Assembly: GCF_900156075.1 (NCBI RefSeq)
Contig: NZ_FTMM01000005.1
Coordinates: 1 to 64,000 of the forward strand
Direction of reading: 5' to 3'
Origin: Chryseobacterium sp. RU37D
GTDB lineage: Bacteria > Bacteroidota > Bacteroidia > Flavobacteriales > Weeksellaceae
Length of the DNA stretch: 64,000 nucleotides
The position numbers and the translations under genes were made by a program. This document shows positions 1-8,351 of this stretch, one piece after another (position 1 is the stretch's first letter; the number at the start of each line of letters is the position of its first letter). The notes beneath the pieces are model-generated. The model did no database searches. It was not told the DNA's origin and saw only the letters and a program-made list of their open reading frames with translations.

Positions 1-38
1 TTAAAAGCTGGATCATAGATTTTTCGCCCTTGTTTCAT
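1..38 (-). CDS. IS3-family transposase orfA, N-terminal fragment at the window edge
   Basis: Read on the minus strand from the ATG at 38, the first twelve codons give MKQGRKIYDPAF, which matches the start I know for the small OrfA (helix-turn-helix DNA-binding subunit) of IS3-type elements in Chryseobacterium and relatives. OrfA together with OrfB cuts and inserts the element. Only the first codons lie in the window; the rest runs off the left edge. The element's inverted repeat should lie a short way beyond 38, probably within 39-130, but with only one end visible I cannot fix the boundary. Identification rests on a short peptide, so confidence is moderate. Confidence 0.55.
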   Translation of the reverse strand, partial: MKQGRKIYDPAF

Positions 39-224
39 ACGTTAAAATTAAGGTTTTATGCTTAACTCTAACTGGAAGCTAAATTAGTATATCCATCTTT
101 CAAAGTTATCATTACGATCTATGGCAGATTCATTTAATAAAAGAAAAAATACATAGAGACCACCGAGTATGATAGTTTAATAATCCGAGCTTTACAATAA
201 AGAAATATAAAAAAGCTAATTTAT

Positions 225-254
225 TTGCAATAATCAAAAAAATCTATATCTTTG
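225..254 (+). promoter_or_regulatory. Bacteroidota-type promoter for the RNA at about 260-417
   Basis: TTG at 225-227 and TATCTTTG at 247-254 are separated by 19 nt. This is the spacing and sequence expected for the housekeeping sigma factor of Bacteroidota (TTG-N19-TAnnTTTG). The next 160 bases contain no credible plus-strand gene but do end in an intrinsic terminator, so the promoter probably drives a small RNA. Confidence 0.65.
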
Positions 255-257
255 TAC

Positions 258-417
258 CACTTATGACAAACGCTTTTACTTCAGTTTATAAAAGTGACCT
301 ATATGGTGACCCAATAAACAAGAAAACAGCATAAACCTGATGAACAGGACTTTTTTTGAAAAGTACAAGTCCCTCAGGACCCACAGAAATCTCTCTTTTT
401 TAAGGGAGATTTTTTAT
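258..417 (+). ncRNA. Candidate structured small RNA with own promoter and terminator (possibly Flavo-1 class)
   Basis: The segment lies between a good promoter (225-254) and an intrinsic terminator (388-417). It can fold into a two-part helix: CCTGA (336-340) pairs with TCAGG (374-378), and directly inside it GGACTT (347-352) pairs with AAGTCC (367-372). A competing hairpin pairs ACTTTT (349-354) with AAAAGT (359-364), so two folds exclude each other. The upstream part has a small ACC/GGT hairpin around 297-306. The overall look reminds me of the Flavo-1 RNA class, which is known only from Flavobacteria, but I cannot confirm that without a covariance model. A plus-strand reading frame at 340-552 overlaps the terminator and looks spurious. 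Confidence 0.5.
388..417 (+). terminator. Intrinsic terminator of the candidate small RNA
   Basis: An 8-bp stem (AATCTCTC at 388-395 with GGGAGATT at 404-411, one G-T pair) is followed by a T-rich run. Confidence 0.7.
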
Positions 418-460
418 TTCTTAAAAAAACTGCAACGCTTGCTACGGTTCATTCAATATT

Positions 461-628
461 TTATTTACGGTGTCCCGGCGCATAATTCCTTGCCGATTTT
501 TCACCGTTTATCTTTTTTACCTGTCCAGGAGGAAGGCCGTTGTTACCATTAGATTTTATAACAGGTGCACATGACATTACAAATAATCCTGTTATCATAA
601 AGGCTCCTATTTTTTTAAGTGTTTTCAT
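461..628 (-). CDS. Small secreted lipoprotein, 55 residues (LPPGQxKK family)
   Basis: The minus-strand reading frame starts MKTLKKIGAFMITGLFVMSC and then has a conserved-looking tail with LPPGQVKKINGEKSARNYAPGH. The first 20 residues form a lipoprotein signal with Cys20 as the lipidated residue, so the mature chain is only about 35 residues and should be membrane-anchored outside the cytoplasm. Proteins with this LPPGQ...KxxGxKSAxxxAPG tail are common and small in Chryseobacterium and are sometimes labelled quinol oxidase subunit 4; I know of no experimental basis for that name. The gene sits alone, divergent from the candidate RNA and upstream of nothing obvious on its strand. It was easily missed because of its length. 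Confidence 0.75.
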   Translation of the reverse strand: MKTLKKIGAFMITGLFVMSCAPVIKSNGNNGLPPGQVKKINGEKSARNYAPGHRK

Positions 629-681
629 AATCCTTTTTTCAAAGTATATTAAAATATTATGCCAATACAGTATATAAAAGC

Positions 682-1650
682 TTACAAAATTTTATCGACT
701 ATCCTCTGAATATCAAGCTCTTCCAGACAAGCCCAGTCACCACGATAGCATTCTTTATCTCCAAAAACAGAGCATGGCCTGCATGTAAGATCTTTTACCT
801 GGACTACATCATCCTCACATTGTCCAAAGCCTAAAAAGCCGGCAAATGGATGAGTCTGCCCCCAAATGGAAATACACCTCGTACCCATCAGACTTGCAAG
901 GTGCATATTAGCAGAATCCATCGAAATCATTAATTCTAATTCTGAAATCTTCCTAAGCTCTTCCGTAAGGCTTAATTTTCCTGATAAACTTTCTGAATTA
1001 GGGATCTCTTTTTCCCATTTTTCCAAGGTTTCCGTTTCGTTTTTGCCTCCTCCGAAAAAATAGATCTTATATTTTTTTGATAAAATCCTTGCCAATTCGT
1101 ATGATTTCTCTAATGGAAGCATTTTCCCGCGATGCTGCGCAAACGGGGCGAAACCAATTCCTGACTTGCTGACTGAAGCCGGTCTTAACTGATGTGATAA
1201 TTCAACAGTAAAACCCATTTCCCGAAAAACATCGGCATAGCGCTCAACGGTCTTTTTTAATTGAATTTTATTAAGATTCCATACATCGGTCAAATACTCT
1301 TTCTCTTCTTTTCCTTTATTGATTTTGAAGACTTTAAGCCCTTTTCTTCTATAAAATTTATCTAAAATTTTCGTGCGAATCACATCATGAAGATTGGCCA
1401 CAAGGTCTGGATTAAATTCTTTAATCAATTCGTTCGCCAGTCTGTTTAAACCAAAGAAGCCTTTATAATCATCAAGGTTCACTCCTTTAAATATAACATT
1501 CGGAATATCAGCAAACAAGCTTTCAAAATTTTTCCTTGAAACCATTACGATTTCCACACTGGGATTTTGTTTCAGAAACTCACGGAAAACGGGCGCTGTC
1601 ATGGCAACATCACCGAATGCAGAAAAACGATATGCTAAAATTCTTGTCAC
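682..1650 (-). CDS. Glycosyltransferase family 9 (heptosyltransferase-like)
   Basis: A GT-B fold enzyme of 322 residues, as expected to act at the inner face of the cytoplasmic membrane in lipopolysaccharide or related glycan assembly. The N-terminal FSAFGDVAMTAPV segment and the C-terminal ISMDSANMHLASLMG segment around residues 240-256, followed by IWGQTHP, are the hallmarks of the heptosyltransferase family (the latter binds the sugar nucleotide). Start is GTG at 1650, two bases after the stop of sufE, so the ribosome binding site lies in the end of sufE and the two are probably co-transcribed. Several cysteines near the C-terminus (DLTCRPCSVFGDKEC) are seen in other Bacteroidota members. 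The sugar and acceptor cannot be told from the sequence. Confidence 0.85.
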   Translation of the reverse strand: MTRILAYRFSAFGDVAMTAPVFREFLKQNPSVEIVMVSRKNFESLFADIPNVIFKGVNLDDYKGFFGLNRLANELIKEFNPDLVANLHDVIRTKILDKFYRRKGLKVFKINKGKEEKEYLTDVWNLNKIQLKKTVERYADVFREMGFTVELSHQLRPASVSKSGIGFAPFAQHRGKMLPLEKSYELARILSKKYKIYFFGGGKNETETLEKWEKEIPNSESLSGKLSLTEELRKISELELMISMDSANMHLASLMGTRCISIWGQTHPFAGFLGFGQCEDDVVQVKDLTCRPCSVFGDKECYRGDWACLEELDIQRIVDKIL

Positions 1651-1652
1651 AA

Positions 1653-2072
1653 TTACGATTTCAACTGATAAGCAACTGCGTAAAATTTAATTTGTTTTGT
1701 CATGGCCATCAGACCGTTGGCTCTTGAAGGAGAAAGAAATTCCTGCAGCCCGATTTCAGAGATAAAATCGAAGTCGGAATCCAGAATTTCCTGTGTTGAA
1801 TGACCACTGTAGATACTTACCAAAAGAGAAACGATTCCTTTCGGTAAAATACCGTCAGAATCAGCATTGAAAAACAATTTTCCATCCTTGAATTCAGCAT
1901 CGATCCAAACTTTGCTCTGGCAGCCTTTGATCAGGTTTTCATCCGTTTTTTTTTCCTCAGAAAGCCCTTTCAATTCTTTCCCCAAATCAATTATATATTC
2001 ATACTTCTGCTCCCAATCTTCAAGAAACGCAAATTCGTCAATGATTTCCTGCTGTTTTTCTTTAATGGTCAT
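1653..2072 (-). CDS. sufE: SufE family cysteine desulfuration protein
   Basis: The 139-residue protein starts MTIKEKQQEIIDEF and carries the family signature LIKGCQSKVW with the sulfur-accepting Cys51. SufE takes persulfide sulfur from the desulfurase SufS and passes it to the SufBCD scaffold for iron-sulfur cluster assembly in the cytoplasm. The frame is open 37 codons further upstream, but those residues are not SufE-like and would overlap the preceding gene, so I place the start at 2072. No other suf genes are in the window; the neighbours are glycosyltransferases, so the operon is functionally mixed. Confidence 0.92.
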   Translation of the reverse strand: MTIKEKQQEIIDEFAFLEDWEQKYEYIIDLGKELKGLSEEKKTDENLIKGCQSKVWIDAEFKDGKLFFNADSDGILPKGIVSLLVSIYSGHSTQEILDSDFDFISEIGLQEFLSPSRANGLMAMTKQIKFYAVAYQLKS

Positions 2073-2118
2073 TTTAATTAATTTCTTTGTGCAAAGATAA
2101 CCAATTTTGTAAAATTTA

Positions 2119-3216
2119 TTAATGAGATGCTTTTTCAAAAAGTTGTAGGATTTTTGTTTCCTCATTCTCCCAGCAAAATACATCCGCCGCTTTATTCAAT
2201 TCACTCTGATAATACAGCCTTCCTCTATCAAGAACAAGATTAATTGCTTTCTCAATCGTTTCAGGTTGATGATCCGTGATTATTTCTCCTACATTGAACT
2301 GATTTCTTATTCGCTGCATCTCCGGGAAATTAATCATAACCAGCGGTACTCTGGACTGAATATAGTCGCAAACTTTATTAGGAAGAGAATAATAATAACT
2401 AACTCCGTTATTTTCTTCAAGACTGAATCCCACATCTGCTGTCTTGGTTATTTCTCTAAGGTTTTCCGGTTTCAGTTTACCAAGGAAAATGACTTTATCC
2501 TGTAGTTTTTCCTGAACAACAAGCTCTTCATATGTTTTTTTCTTAGGTCCGTCTCCGGCAATTTTCAAAACAGCATCTTTAATATGATGCATGGCAACGA
2601 TCATTTTCTCAATCCCTCGGGATTGATTGATTGCTCCCTGATACAGAATAATTTTAGGCTGATTGTCTGGAATTTCAGGAACAGAAAGTATTTTTCTCGG
2701 AATATTTCTTACAACAATCGGGTTGACATTGTATTTTTCATGGAACCACTCTGCATAACTTTCACTCTCCGTCATCATGAATTTCACATGAGGAACCAGC
2801 TTTCTTTCGAGCACTCTCCAGAACTTCTGTGAAAATCTGTTTTGTACCGATGGCATTTCCGTGAAAATTTCATGACTGTCAAAGACTAAAGGAATATTCA
2901 GTTTTTTGGCAATGAGATAATTTGGCAGAAGTGCATCTATGTCATTGGCATGAAGAATAGTATCTTTGTCCGCTTTTTTCTTCAATTCTTTATATAATTT
3001 CCAATTGAACTCAAAATAAGCGGTCTTTAGACTTTTTGACTTCAATCCTATTCTGGAAAAAAGATAAGGACGTTCCATTTTTTCATGTCCATCCCAGTCA
3101 TTTCCTATCAGCTCTATAGGATATCCGTTGTCAAAAAGGGTTTTGCATACCTTTTCAATTCGTTGATCGGTATACAGATTACTAAAGGCAGATACTATTA
3201 TTTTTTTCTTCATCAA
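2119..3216 (-). CDS. Glycosyltransferase family 4
   Basis: A 365-residue GT-B protein with no signal peptide. The N-terminal half has the acceptor-side segments DTILHANDIDALLP and LVFDSHE; the C-terminal half has the donor-site motifs IILYQGAINQSRGIEKMI, AGDGP and the SLPNKVCDYIQSRVP segment seen in many cell-surface glycan transferases. It probably adds a sugar to a cell-surface polysaccharide or lipid-linked oligosaccharide in the cytoplasm. It ends 46 bases before sufE and begins 6 bases after the degenerate membrane gene at 3223. Substrate unknown. Confidence 0.85.
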   Translation of the reverse strand: MMKKKIIVSAFSNLYTDQRIEKVCKTLFDNGYPIELIGNDWDGHEKMERPYLFSRIGLKSKSLKTAYFEFNWKLYKELKKKADKDTILHANDIDALLPNYLIAKKLNIPLVFDSHEIFTEMPSVQNRFSQKFWRVLERKLVPHVKFMMTESESYAEWFHEKYNVNPIVVRNIPRKILSVPEIPDNQPKIILYQGAINQSRGIEKMIVAMHHIKDAVLKIAGDGPKKKTYEELVVQEKLQDKVIFLGKLKPENLREITKTADVGFSLEENNGVSYYYSLPNKVCDYIQSRVPLVMINFPEMQRIRNQFNVGEIITDHQPETIEKAINLVLDRGRLYYQSELNKAADVFCWENEETKILQLFEKASH

Positions 3217-3222
3217 TCTTTC

Positions 3223-3405
3223 TTATCTAGTATTAATAATAGATCTGAATGAAACAAATAAGCCATTAAAGATACCGTAAATAACAAAACAAATACAGCC
3301 AATTATCCTAACAATCCTAATTTTTTTCACATCTTTCAGTATGAAACTCAATACGATAAAGACAGAGGCAGAATAACCTATATAAGTGGTAATTTCACTA
3401 TTCAT
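3223..3405 (-). pseudogene. Small two-helix membrane protein, apparently truncated by a frameshift or deletion
   Basis: The 60-residue frame begins MNSEITTYIGYSASVFIVLSFILKD, then KKIRIVRIIGCICFVIYGIFNG. This is the start of a widespread small Bacteroidota membrane protein (often mislabelled uroporphyrinogen decarboxylase; resembles YgjV-type proteins). Relatives usually continue with a LWPVIIPN segment and a last helix ending in something like FVQIYYL. Here the frame instead ends in an unrelated tail (LFVSFRSIINTR), while a shifted frame of the same DNA (about 3228-3255) reads WLICFIQIYY followed by a stop. That suggests loss of about ten codons plus a frameshift. It may still be expressed, but I treat it as damaged. 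Confidence 0.5.
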
Positions 3406-3556
3406 GGGAAAAATTTAGGGTAAACAAACTTAATCATTTTCAACAAGATAATAAAATTTTTTCTGCCATAAAGTCATTTATTGGTTTTTGGTAAAATATT
3501 TGTAATTTAGATAATGGATAAATAGCAATGCTGCTTTTATTCTAATGAGATATATT

Positions 3557-6094
3557 ATGGATTATAAGTTTTCACAAGGTTTGAGCCAGGTGTTCAAACA
3601 AAGCAAAAGCGAAGCGAAAAGGCTGAAAAGTGAATTTCTTAATACAGAACATCTACTTTTAGGTATTATAAAAACGGAAAACTCTGCAAAAGAAATCCTT
3701 CAAAACCTTAATGCGGACTTAACACAAATCAGAAGAAAAATTGAAACTCTAAATACAGCAAGTCTTAATCCTATTTCTGAGGAGGTTACCAATATTTCTT
3801 TCACGAAGATGGCAGATCATGCCGTAAAGCGTGCAGAGCTGGAATGCAGACAATATAAAAGCAATGAGATTAATACCGTTCATCTGCTTTTAGGCATTCT
3901 ATACAAATATGAGGACCCTACTTCAAACATTTTAGGAGCTTACGATATTGATTATGAAGGTGTTTCAAGAGAGTATCAAACCATGCTTAAAAATTCAGGG
4001 CAAGCACCGCAGATGAGTGCATATGACGATGACGATGAAAGAGAAGAATTTGAGCAAATGAGAAAGCCTACAGGAAATTTGGGTTCTGCAAAAAGTAAAA
4101 CTCCAACTTTGGATAACTTTGGAAGAGACTTAACTTCTTTGGCCAGAGACGGTAAATTGGACCCAGTAATCGGTCGTGAAAAAGAAATTGAGAGAGTTTC
4201 TCAGATCTTATCGCGTAGAAAGAAAAACAACCCTCTCCTTATCGGTGAGCCGGGAGTTGGTAAATCTGCGATTGCGGAAGGTTTGGCATTAAGAATTCAA
4301 CAGAAAAAAGTTTCCAGAGTTCTTTACGGAAAACGTGTGATCACTTTGGATTTGGCAAGTTTAGTTGCCGGAACAAAATACCGTGGTCAGTTTGAGGAAA
4401 GAATGAAGGCCATCATGACAGAGCTGGAGAAAAACAGAGATGTTATCTTATTCATCGATGAGCTCCATACCATTGTTGGTGCGGGAAGTTCTACGGGAAG
4501 TTTAGATGCTTCAAATATGTTTAAGCCGGCTTTGGCAAGAGGTGAAATCCAATGTATTGGGGCCACAACCTTGGATGAATACCGTCAGTATATCGAAAAA
4601 GATGGAGCTTTAGAGAGAAGATTCCAGAAAGTAATGGTAGAGCCTACTTCTATTGACGAAACGATCCAGATTTTAAATCAAATTAAAGACAAGTATGAAG
4701 AGCATCATAATGTAACTTATACTCCTGAAGCGATTGTAGCGTGTGTCAATTTGACATCAAGATATATTACAGACCGTTTCCTACCGGACAAAGCGATCGA
4801 TGCGATGGACGAAGCCGGATCTCGTGTTTATATTAAAAACATGAAAGTTCCTACAGAAATCATTGATTTTGAAAAGAAAATCGAAGATATCAAGGAAATG
4901 AAACAAAAGGCTGTAAAAGCTCAGGATTATCTTGAAGCTAGAAAATTGAAAGATGAAGAAGAAAGACTTCAAATGGAGCTGAATTCTGCCCAGGATAAAT
5001 GGGACAAAGACGTGAAGGAGAAAAAAGAAACCGTAACAGAAGAAAATGTAGCCGAAGTGGTTTCTATGATGAGTGGTGTTCCGGTAACAAAAGTTGGTAA
5101 AAATGAGCTTGATAAGCTGGCTCAAATGGATGGAAAGCTAAACGGAAAAGTGATCGGTCAGGAAGATGCTGTGAAAAAAGTCGTTAAAGCTATCCAAAGA
5201 AATAGAGCGGGTCTTAAAGACCCTAACCGTCCGATTGGTACTTTCATTTTCTTAGGAACAACCGGTGTCGGTAAAACAGAGTTGGCAAAAGTAATGGCAA
5301 GAGAATTATTCGATTCTGACGAAGCACTGATCAGAATTGATATGAGTGAATACATGGAGAAATTCGCAGTTTCAAGATTGGTTGGAGCGCCTCCGGGATA
5401 CGTTGGATACGAGGAAGGTGGACAATTAACAGAAGCCGTAAGAAGAAAACCTTATGCTGTGGTTCTCTTGGATGAGATTGAAAAAGCTCACCCGGATGTA
5501 TTCAACATCTTGTTGCAGATCTTGGATGAAGGTCACGTTACAGACAGTTTAGGAAGAAAAATCGACTTCAGAAATACGATCATCATCCTTACTTCAAACA
5601 TCGGAACAAGAGACCTTAAAGATTTTGGAGACGGTGTAGGATTCGGAACTTCTGCGAAAAAGTCGACTTCCGATACCAGAGCAAGAAGCACTATCGAAAA
5701 TGCACTGAAAAAAGCATTTGCTCCTGAATTCCTAAACAGAATTGATGACATTATCATCTTCAACTCTCTTGTACAGGACGATATCAAGAAAATCATCGAT
5801 CTTGAATTGAATAAGCTTTACAGCAGATTAGAAAAGCTAGGATATAAAGTGGAATTAACTGAAGAAGCGAAAGACTTTATTTCTGAAAAAGGGTGGGATA
5901 AAGACTTCGGAGCAAGACCATTGAAACGAGCAATCCAGAAATACATTGAAGATTTATTAGCCGAAATGCTTGTAAGTAAACAATTGAATGAAGGAGAAAC
6001 TGTAGTTCTTGATCTGAATGAGGCTAAAGACGGACTTGTTGGAAAATCTTCAAAATCGAAGAAATCTGCAACTGAAAAATCTTCTCAATCTTAA
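3557..6094 (+). CDS. clpC: ATP-dependent Clp protease ATP-binding subunit ClpC
   Basis: An 845-residue AAA+ unfoldase that would feed substrates to ClpP. Two Clp_N repeats span residues 1-150 (LNTEHLLLGI and INTVHLLLGI). The first ATPase module has Walker A GEPGVGKSAI and Walker B VILFIDELHT; a coiled middle domain with a UVR-like stretch (EARKLKDEEERLQ) follows; the second module has GTTGVGKTEL and VVLLDEIEKAHPDV, and a C-terminal D2-small domain with FGARPLKRAI. I chose the ATG at 3557 because MDYKFSQGLSQVFKQ is the normal family start; an ATG at 3545 would add four residues. It is a single-gene unit with a strong terminator at 6115-6148. Confidence 0.93.
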   Translation: MDYKFSQGLSQVFKQSKSEAKRLKSEFLNTEHLLLGIIKTENSAKEILQNLNADLTQIRRKIETLNTASLNPISEEVTNISFTKMADHAVKRAELECRQYKSNEINTVHLLLGILYKYEDPTSNILGAYDIDYEGVSREYQTMLKNSGQAPQMSAYDDDDEREEFEQMRKPTGNLGSAKSKTPTLDNFGRDLTSLARDGKLDPVIGREKEIERVSQILSRRKKNNPLLIGEPGVGKSAIAEGLALRIQQKKVSRVLYGKRVITLDLASLVAGTKYRGQFEERMKAIMTELEKNRDVILFIDELHTIVGAGSSTGSLDASNMFKPALARGEIQCIGATTLDEYRQYIEKDGALERRFQKVMVEPTSIDETIQILNQIKDKYEEHHNVTYTPEAIVACVNLTSRYITDRFLPDKAIDAMDEAGSRVYIKNMKVPTEIIDFEKKIEDIKEMKQKAVKAQDYLEARKLKDEEERLQMELNSAQDKWDKDVKEKKETVTEENVAEVVSMMSGVPVTKVGKNELDKLAQMDGKLNGKVIGQEDAVKKVVKAIQRNRAGLKDPNRPIGTFIFLGTTGVGKTELAKVMARELFDSDEALIRIDMSEYMEKFAVSRLVGAPPGYVGYEEGGQLTEAVRRKPYAVVLLDEIEKAHPDVFNILLQILDEGHVTDSLGRKIDFRNTIIILTSNIGTRDLKDFGDGVGFGTSAKKSTSDTRARSTIENALKKAFAPEFLNRIDDIIIFNSLVQDDIKKIIDLELNKLYSRLEKLGYKVELTEEAKDFISEKGWDKDFGARPLKRAIQKYIEDLLAEMLVSKQLNEGETVVLDLNEAKDGLVGKSSKSKKSATEKSSQS

Positions 6095-6114
6095 ATAAAA
6101 TAATTTGATCATTA

Positions 6115-6148
6115 AAAAAGCAGCGGGAAAATTCCCGCTGCTTTTTTG
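6115..6148 (+). terminator. Intrinsic terminator of clpC
   Basis: GCAGCGGGAA and TTCCCGCTGC form a 10-bp perfect stem flanked by A-run and T-run, so it may work in both directions. Confidence 0.85.
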
Positions 6149-6166
6149 TTTTTAAATAAGCCTTTC

Positions 6167-6237
6167 TCCCACAGATTGCAAATTTTTAAAAAAAATTAAA
6201 ACTTAAATATCCGAGCAAATCCGTGAAATCTGTGGGA
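6167..6237. repeat. Intergenic palindromic repeat with TCCCACAGATT arms
   Basis: TCCCACAGATT at 6167-6177 is repeated in inverted orientation as AATCTGTGGGA at 6227-6237, with an AT-rich centre. It belongs with similar loose palindromes at 23140 and 25694 (words such as ATCCGTGAAATCTGTGG), which look like dispersed intergenic elements. It lies between convergent ends of clpC and the barrel gene. Confidence 0.6.
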
Positions 6238-6245
6238 AATAAACT

Positions 6246-6773
6246 TTAAAGCCCCACAACAAATCCAATACTGGGAACTAAGCCACTCGAGAAAATACTT
6301 TTATTTTCTTTCCAAAGAACATTATACATGATTCCCAGCTGCATGTAAGAGTTGTTTCCAATTCTCTGCATATAGCCGCCTCCAAGATATAATGCATCTT
6401 CGTCCGTATTCGATTTAAAATCGTAATATTTGTCCTTATAGTTGATAAAATAATGCTGATAATTAGCACTTACATAAAACGTTCTTGCAATATAATAATT
6501 CAAAAACGGTCCTATCCCAAACATAGTGGAGCTATAATAATCTGAAGTCTGCCAGGCAATACTTCCCGCAACTCCCCCTTCAAGGTCATTCGTAAGCCTG
6601 TACCCTACCCTTGGTGAAGCAGATAAACTAAAAGAGCTGTTGTTTCCAAAGCCTAAACCAATGCCCCCTCCAAACGTCCATCTGTTGTTATTTTGTGGCG
6701 TTGTACCTATTGAAACCTGGGAAAATGCTGATACTGAAATCATCAGCATCAACGGAATAATAATTTTTCTCAT
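6246..6773 (-). CDS. Small outer-membrane beta-barrel protein
   Basis: A 175-residue protein with a Sec signal (MRKIIIPLMLMISVSAFSQ, cleaved after SFAFSQ-type site) and then alternating aromatic/glycine strands typical of an eight-stranded OmpW/OmpA-like barrel: FGGGIGLGFGNN, PRVGYRL, FGIGPFLNYYIA, FYVSANYQHYF, ALYLGGGYMQRIG, MQLGIMYNVLW and a C-terminal GLVPSIGFVVGL strand. Role unknown. I use the start at 6773 because it gives a clean signal peptide; ATGs at 6779 and 6791 are in frame. It is divergent from mnmA, with the mnmA promoter between them. Confidence 0.75.
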   Translation of the reverse strand: MRKIIIPLMLMISVSAFSQVSIGTTPQNNNRWTFGGGIGLGFGNNSSFSLSASPRVGYRLTNDLEGGVAGSIAWQTSDYYSSTMFGIGPFLNYYIARTFYVSANYQHYFINYKDKYYDFKSNTDEDALYLGGGYMQRIGNNSYMQLGIMYNVLWKENKSIFSSGLVPSIGFVVGL

Positions 6774-6829
6774 AAACATTGTTTTTATCAATGTTTAAAA
6801 TTATGGTTTTTTTACGAATTTATTAGTTG

Positions 6830-6837
6830 TATTTTTG
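6830..6837 (+). promoter_or_regulatory. Promoter -7 element (TATTTTTG) upstream of mnmA
   Basis: TATTTTTG fits TAnnTTTG and lies 50 nt before the mnmA ATG. A TTG at the expected upstream distance is not evident. Confidence 0.5.
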
Positions 6838-6886
6838 CGGCATCAAACTAAGAACTCCCGTTAAGAGTTTCGTAAAATTGAATACA

Positions 6887-8074
6887 ATGAAAGTAGTAGT
6901 AGGCCTCTCAGGAGGTGTAGACTCCAGTGTTACAGCATATTTGCTTCAGCAGCAGGGCCATGAGGTGGTGGCTTTGTTTATGAGAAACTGGAATGATGCT
7001 TCCGTTACCCTGGAAGATGAATGCCCCTGGATCGAGGACAGTAATGACGCCTTAATGGTTGCCCAAAAACTGGGAATCCCGTTTCAGGTGATTGATATGA
7101 GCGACCTTTATAAGGAGCGTATTGTTGATTATATGTTTGAGGAATACGAAAAAGGAAGAACTCCGAATCCTGATGTTTTGTGCAACAGAGAAGTAAAATT
7201 CGATGTTTTTATGAAGACAGCGATGTCTTTGGGTGCAGATAAAGTAGCAACCGGACATTATGCAAGAGTAGATTCAACGATTGATGAAAGTGGAAAAGAA
7301 GTTTTTCATTTGTTAGCGGGAAAGGATAATAATAAGGATCAGTCTTATTTCTTGTGTCAGTTAAGCCAGGATCAATTGTCTAAAGCGTTGTTCCCGATTG
7401 GTGAATTGACAAAACCTCAGGTAAGAGAAATTGCAAAAGAAATCGGGCTGGTAACGGCTGATAAAAAAGACTCTCAGGGATTATGTTTCATCGGGAAAGT
7501 AAGTCTTCCTCAGTTTTTGCAGCAGCAATTGGTTCCAAAAGAAGGTGAGATTGTAGAAATATTTAAAGATTCTCCTCTTTTTTCACAGGAAATCCCTTCA
7601 TTTTCTTCAAAACAGCAGGAGCTTGAATTTTTAAGTCAAAAAATCAATTATAAAAAAACGGACGGAAAAGTCATCGGAAAGCATCAGGGCGCCCAATTCT
7701 ACACGATCGGACAGAGCAAAGGTCTTGGAATCGGTGGTCATAAAGAAAGCTGTTTTATCATTTCCAGAGATATGGAGAATAATATTCTCTTCGTAGGAGA
7801 AGGGCACAGCTTCCCGGGGCTGCACAGAAAGGCTTTAAAAATTGATCATTCAGAATTGCACTGGGTGCGCGATGATATGAGGTTAAAAAATGGCGAATCT
7901 ATGGACGTAATGGCAAGGATCAGATACAGGCAGCCTTTACAGAAAGCCGTTTTACATCAGTTTGAGGATGCTTTTTATATTGAATTTGCAGATCCGCAAT
8001 CTGCCATTGCAGAAGGACAGTTTGCCGCGTGGTATCATGGTGAGGAGCTGCTAGGAAGCGGTGTGATTTCATAA
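6887..8074 (+). CDS. mnmA: tRNA 2-thiouridine(34) synthase MnmA
   Basis: The 395-residue enzyme uses ATP to activate uridine 34 of tRNAs for Glu, Gln and Lys and inserts sulfur to make 2-thiouridine. The PP-loop SGGVDSS is at residues 8-14; the two catalytic cysteines are Cys99 ([11 protein letters not shown]) and Cys200 ([11 protein letters not shown]); the ATGHYAR motif is present. It is a little longer than the usual 360-370 residues because of an insertion after Cys200 (about residues 210-245), which is common in this group. I chose the ATG at 6887 because [14 protein letters not shown] is the family start; the 20 upstream codons are unrelated. Confidence 0.95.
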   Translation: MKVVVGLSGGVDSSVTAYLLQQQGHEVVALFMRNWNDASVTLEDECPWIEDSNDALMVAQKLGIPFQVIDMSDLYKERIVDYMFEEYEKGRTPNPDVLCNREVKFDVFMKTAMSLGADKVATGHYARVDSTIDESGKEVFHLLAGKDNNKDQSYFLCQLSQDQLSKALFPIGELTKPQVREIAKEIGLVTADKKDSQGLCFIGKVSLPQFLQQQLVPKEGEIVEIFKDSPLFSQEIPSFSSKQQELEFLSQKINYKKTDGKVIGKHQGAQFYTIGQSKGLGIGGHKESCFIISRDMENNILFVGEGHSFPGLHRKALKIDHSELHWVRDDMRLKNGESMDVMARIRYRQPLQKAVLHQFEDAFYIEFADPQSAIAEGQFAAWYHGEELLGSGVIS

Positions 8075-8114
8075 CAATGCATTTCTGATCAAAAGAAAAA
8101 AGTACTCAATAATA

Positions 8115-8150
8115 TAACCCGGAACGTTTTTGTTTCGGGTTTTATTTTAA
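8115..8150 (+). terminator. Intrinsic terminator of mnmA
   Basis: AACCCGGAAC pairs with GTTTCGGGTT across a short T-rich loop and is followed by TTATTTT. Confidence 0.75.
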
Positions 8151-8212
8151 TTTAAGAATTACTGTTTAAAACCTAATTAAATGTATTGATATAAGAAACG
8201 GGTAATTTATAA

Positions 8213-8296
8213 CCACCTATCAACATCGATGAAATCCCGGAATCCATTGTAAAACAGCTTGAAGGCACAGAGGCTAACAGAATTAGCTACAAATAA
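8213..8296 (+). pseudogene. Short C-terminal gene remnant without start codon
   Basis: Codons 8219-8293 read INIDEIPESIVKQLEGTEAN then RISYK and a stop, a clearly protein-like stretch, but the frame is closed by a stop just upstream at 8210-8212 and has no start codon. I do not recognise the family. It looks like the last 25 codons of a lost gene in the mnmA/DUF4249 gap. Confidence 0.4.
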
Positions 8297-8301
8297 TTAG
8301 A

Positions 8302-8328
8302 ATAAAAAGAGGCTGAAGCCAGCCTCTT
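8302..8328 (-). terminator. Intrinsic terminator for the DUF4249/TonB receptor operon
   Basis: AAGAGGCT (8307-8314) pairs with AGCCTCTT (8321-8328); read on the minus strand the stem is followed by a T-run. It lies 24 nt beyond the stop of the DUF4249 gene. Confidence 0.75.
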
Positions 8329-8351
8329 AAATAATAATCTATTATGGCAAT

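Noticed and set aside
340..552. Plus-strand 70-codon frame
   Set aside because: It spans the small-RNA terminator and lies opposite the real lipoprotein gene at 461-628; its composition is not protein-like.
4781..5125. Minus-strand 114-codon frame inside clpC
   Set aside because: Antisense shadow of a strongly conserved gene; phenylalanine-rich composition reflects the complementary strand.
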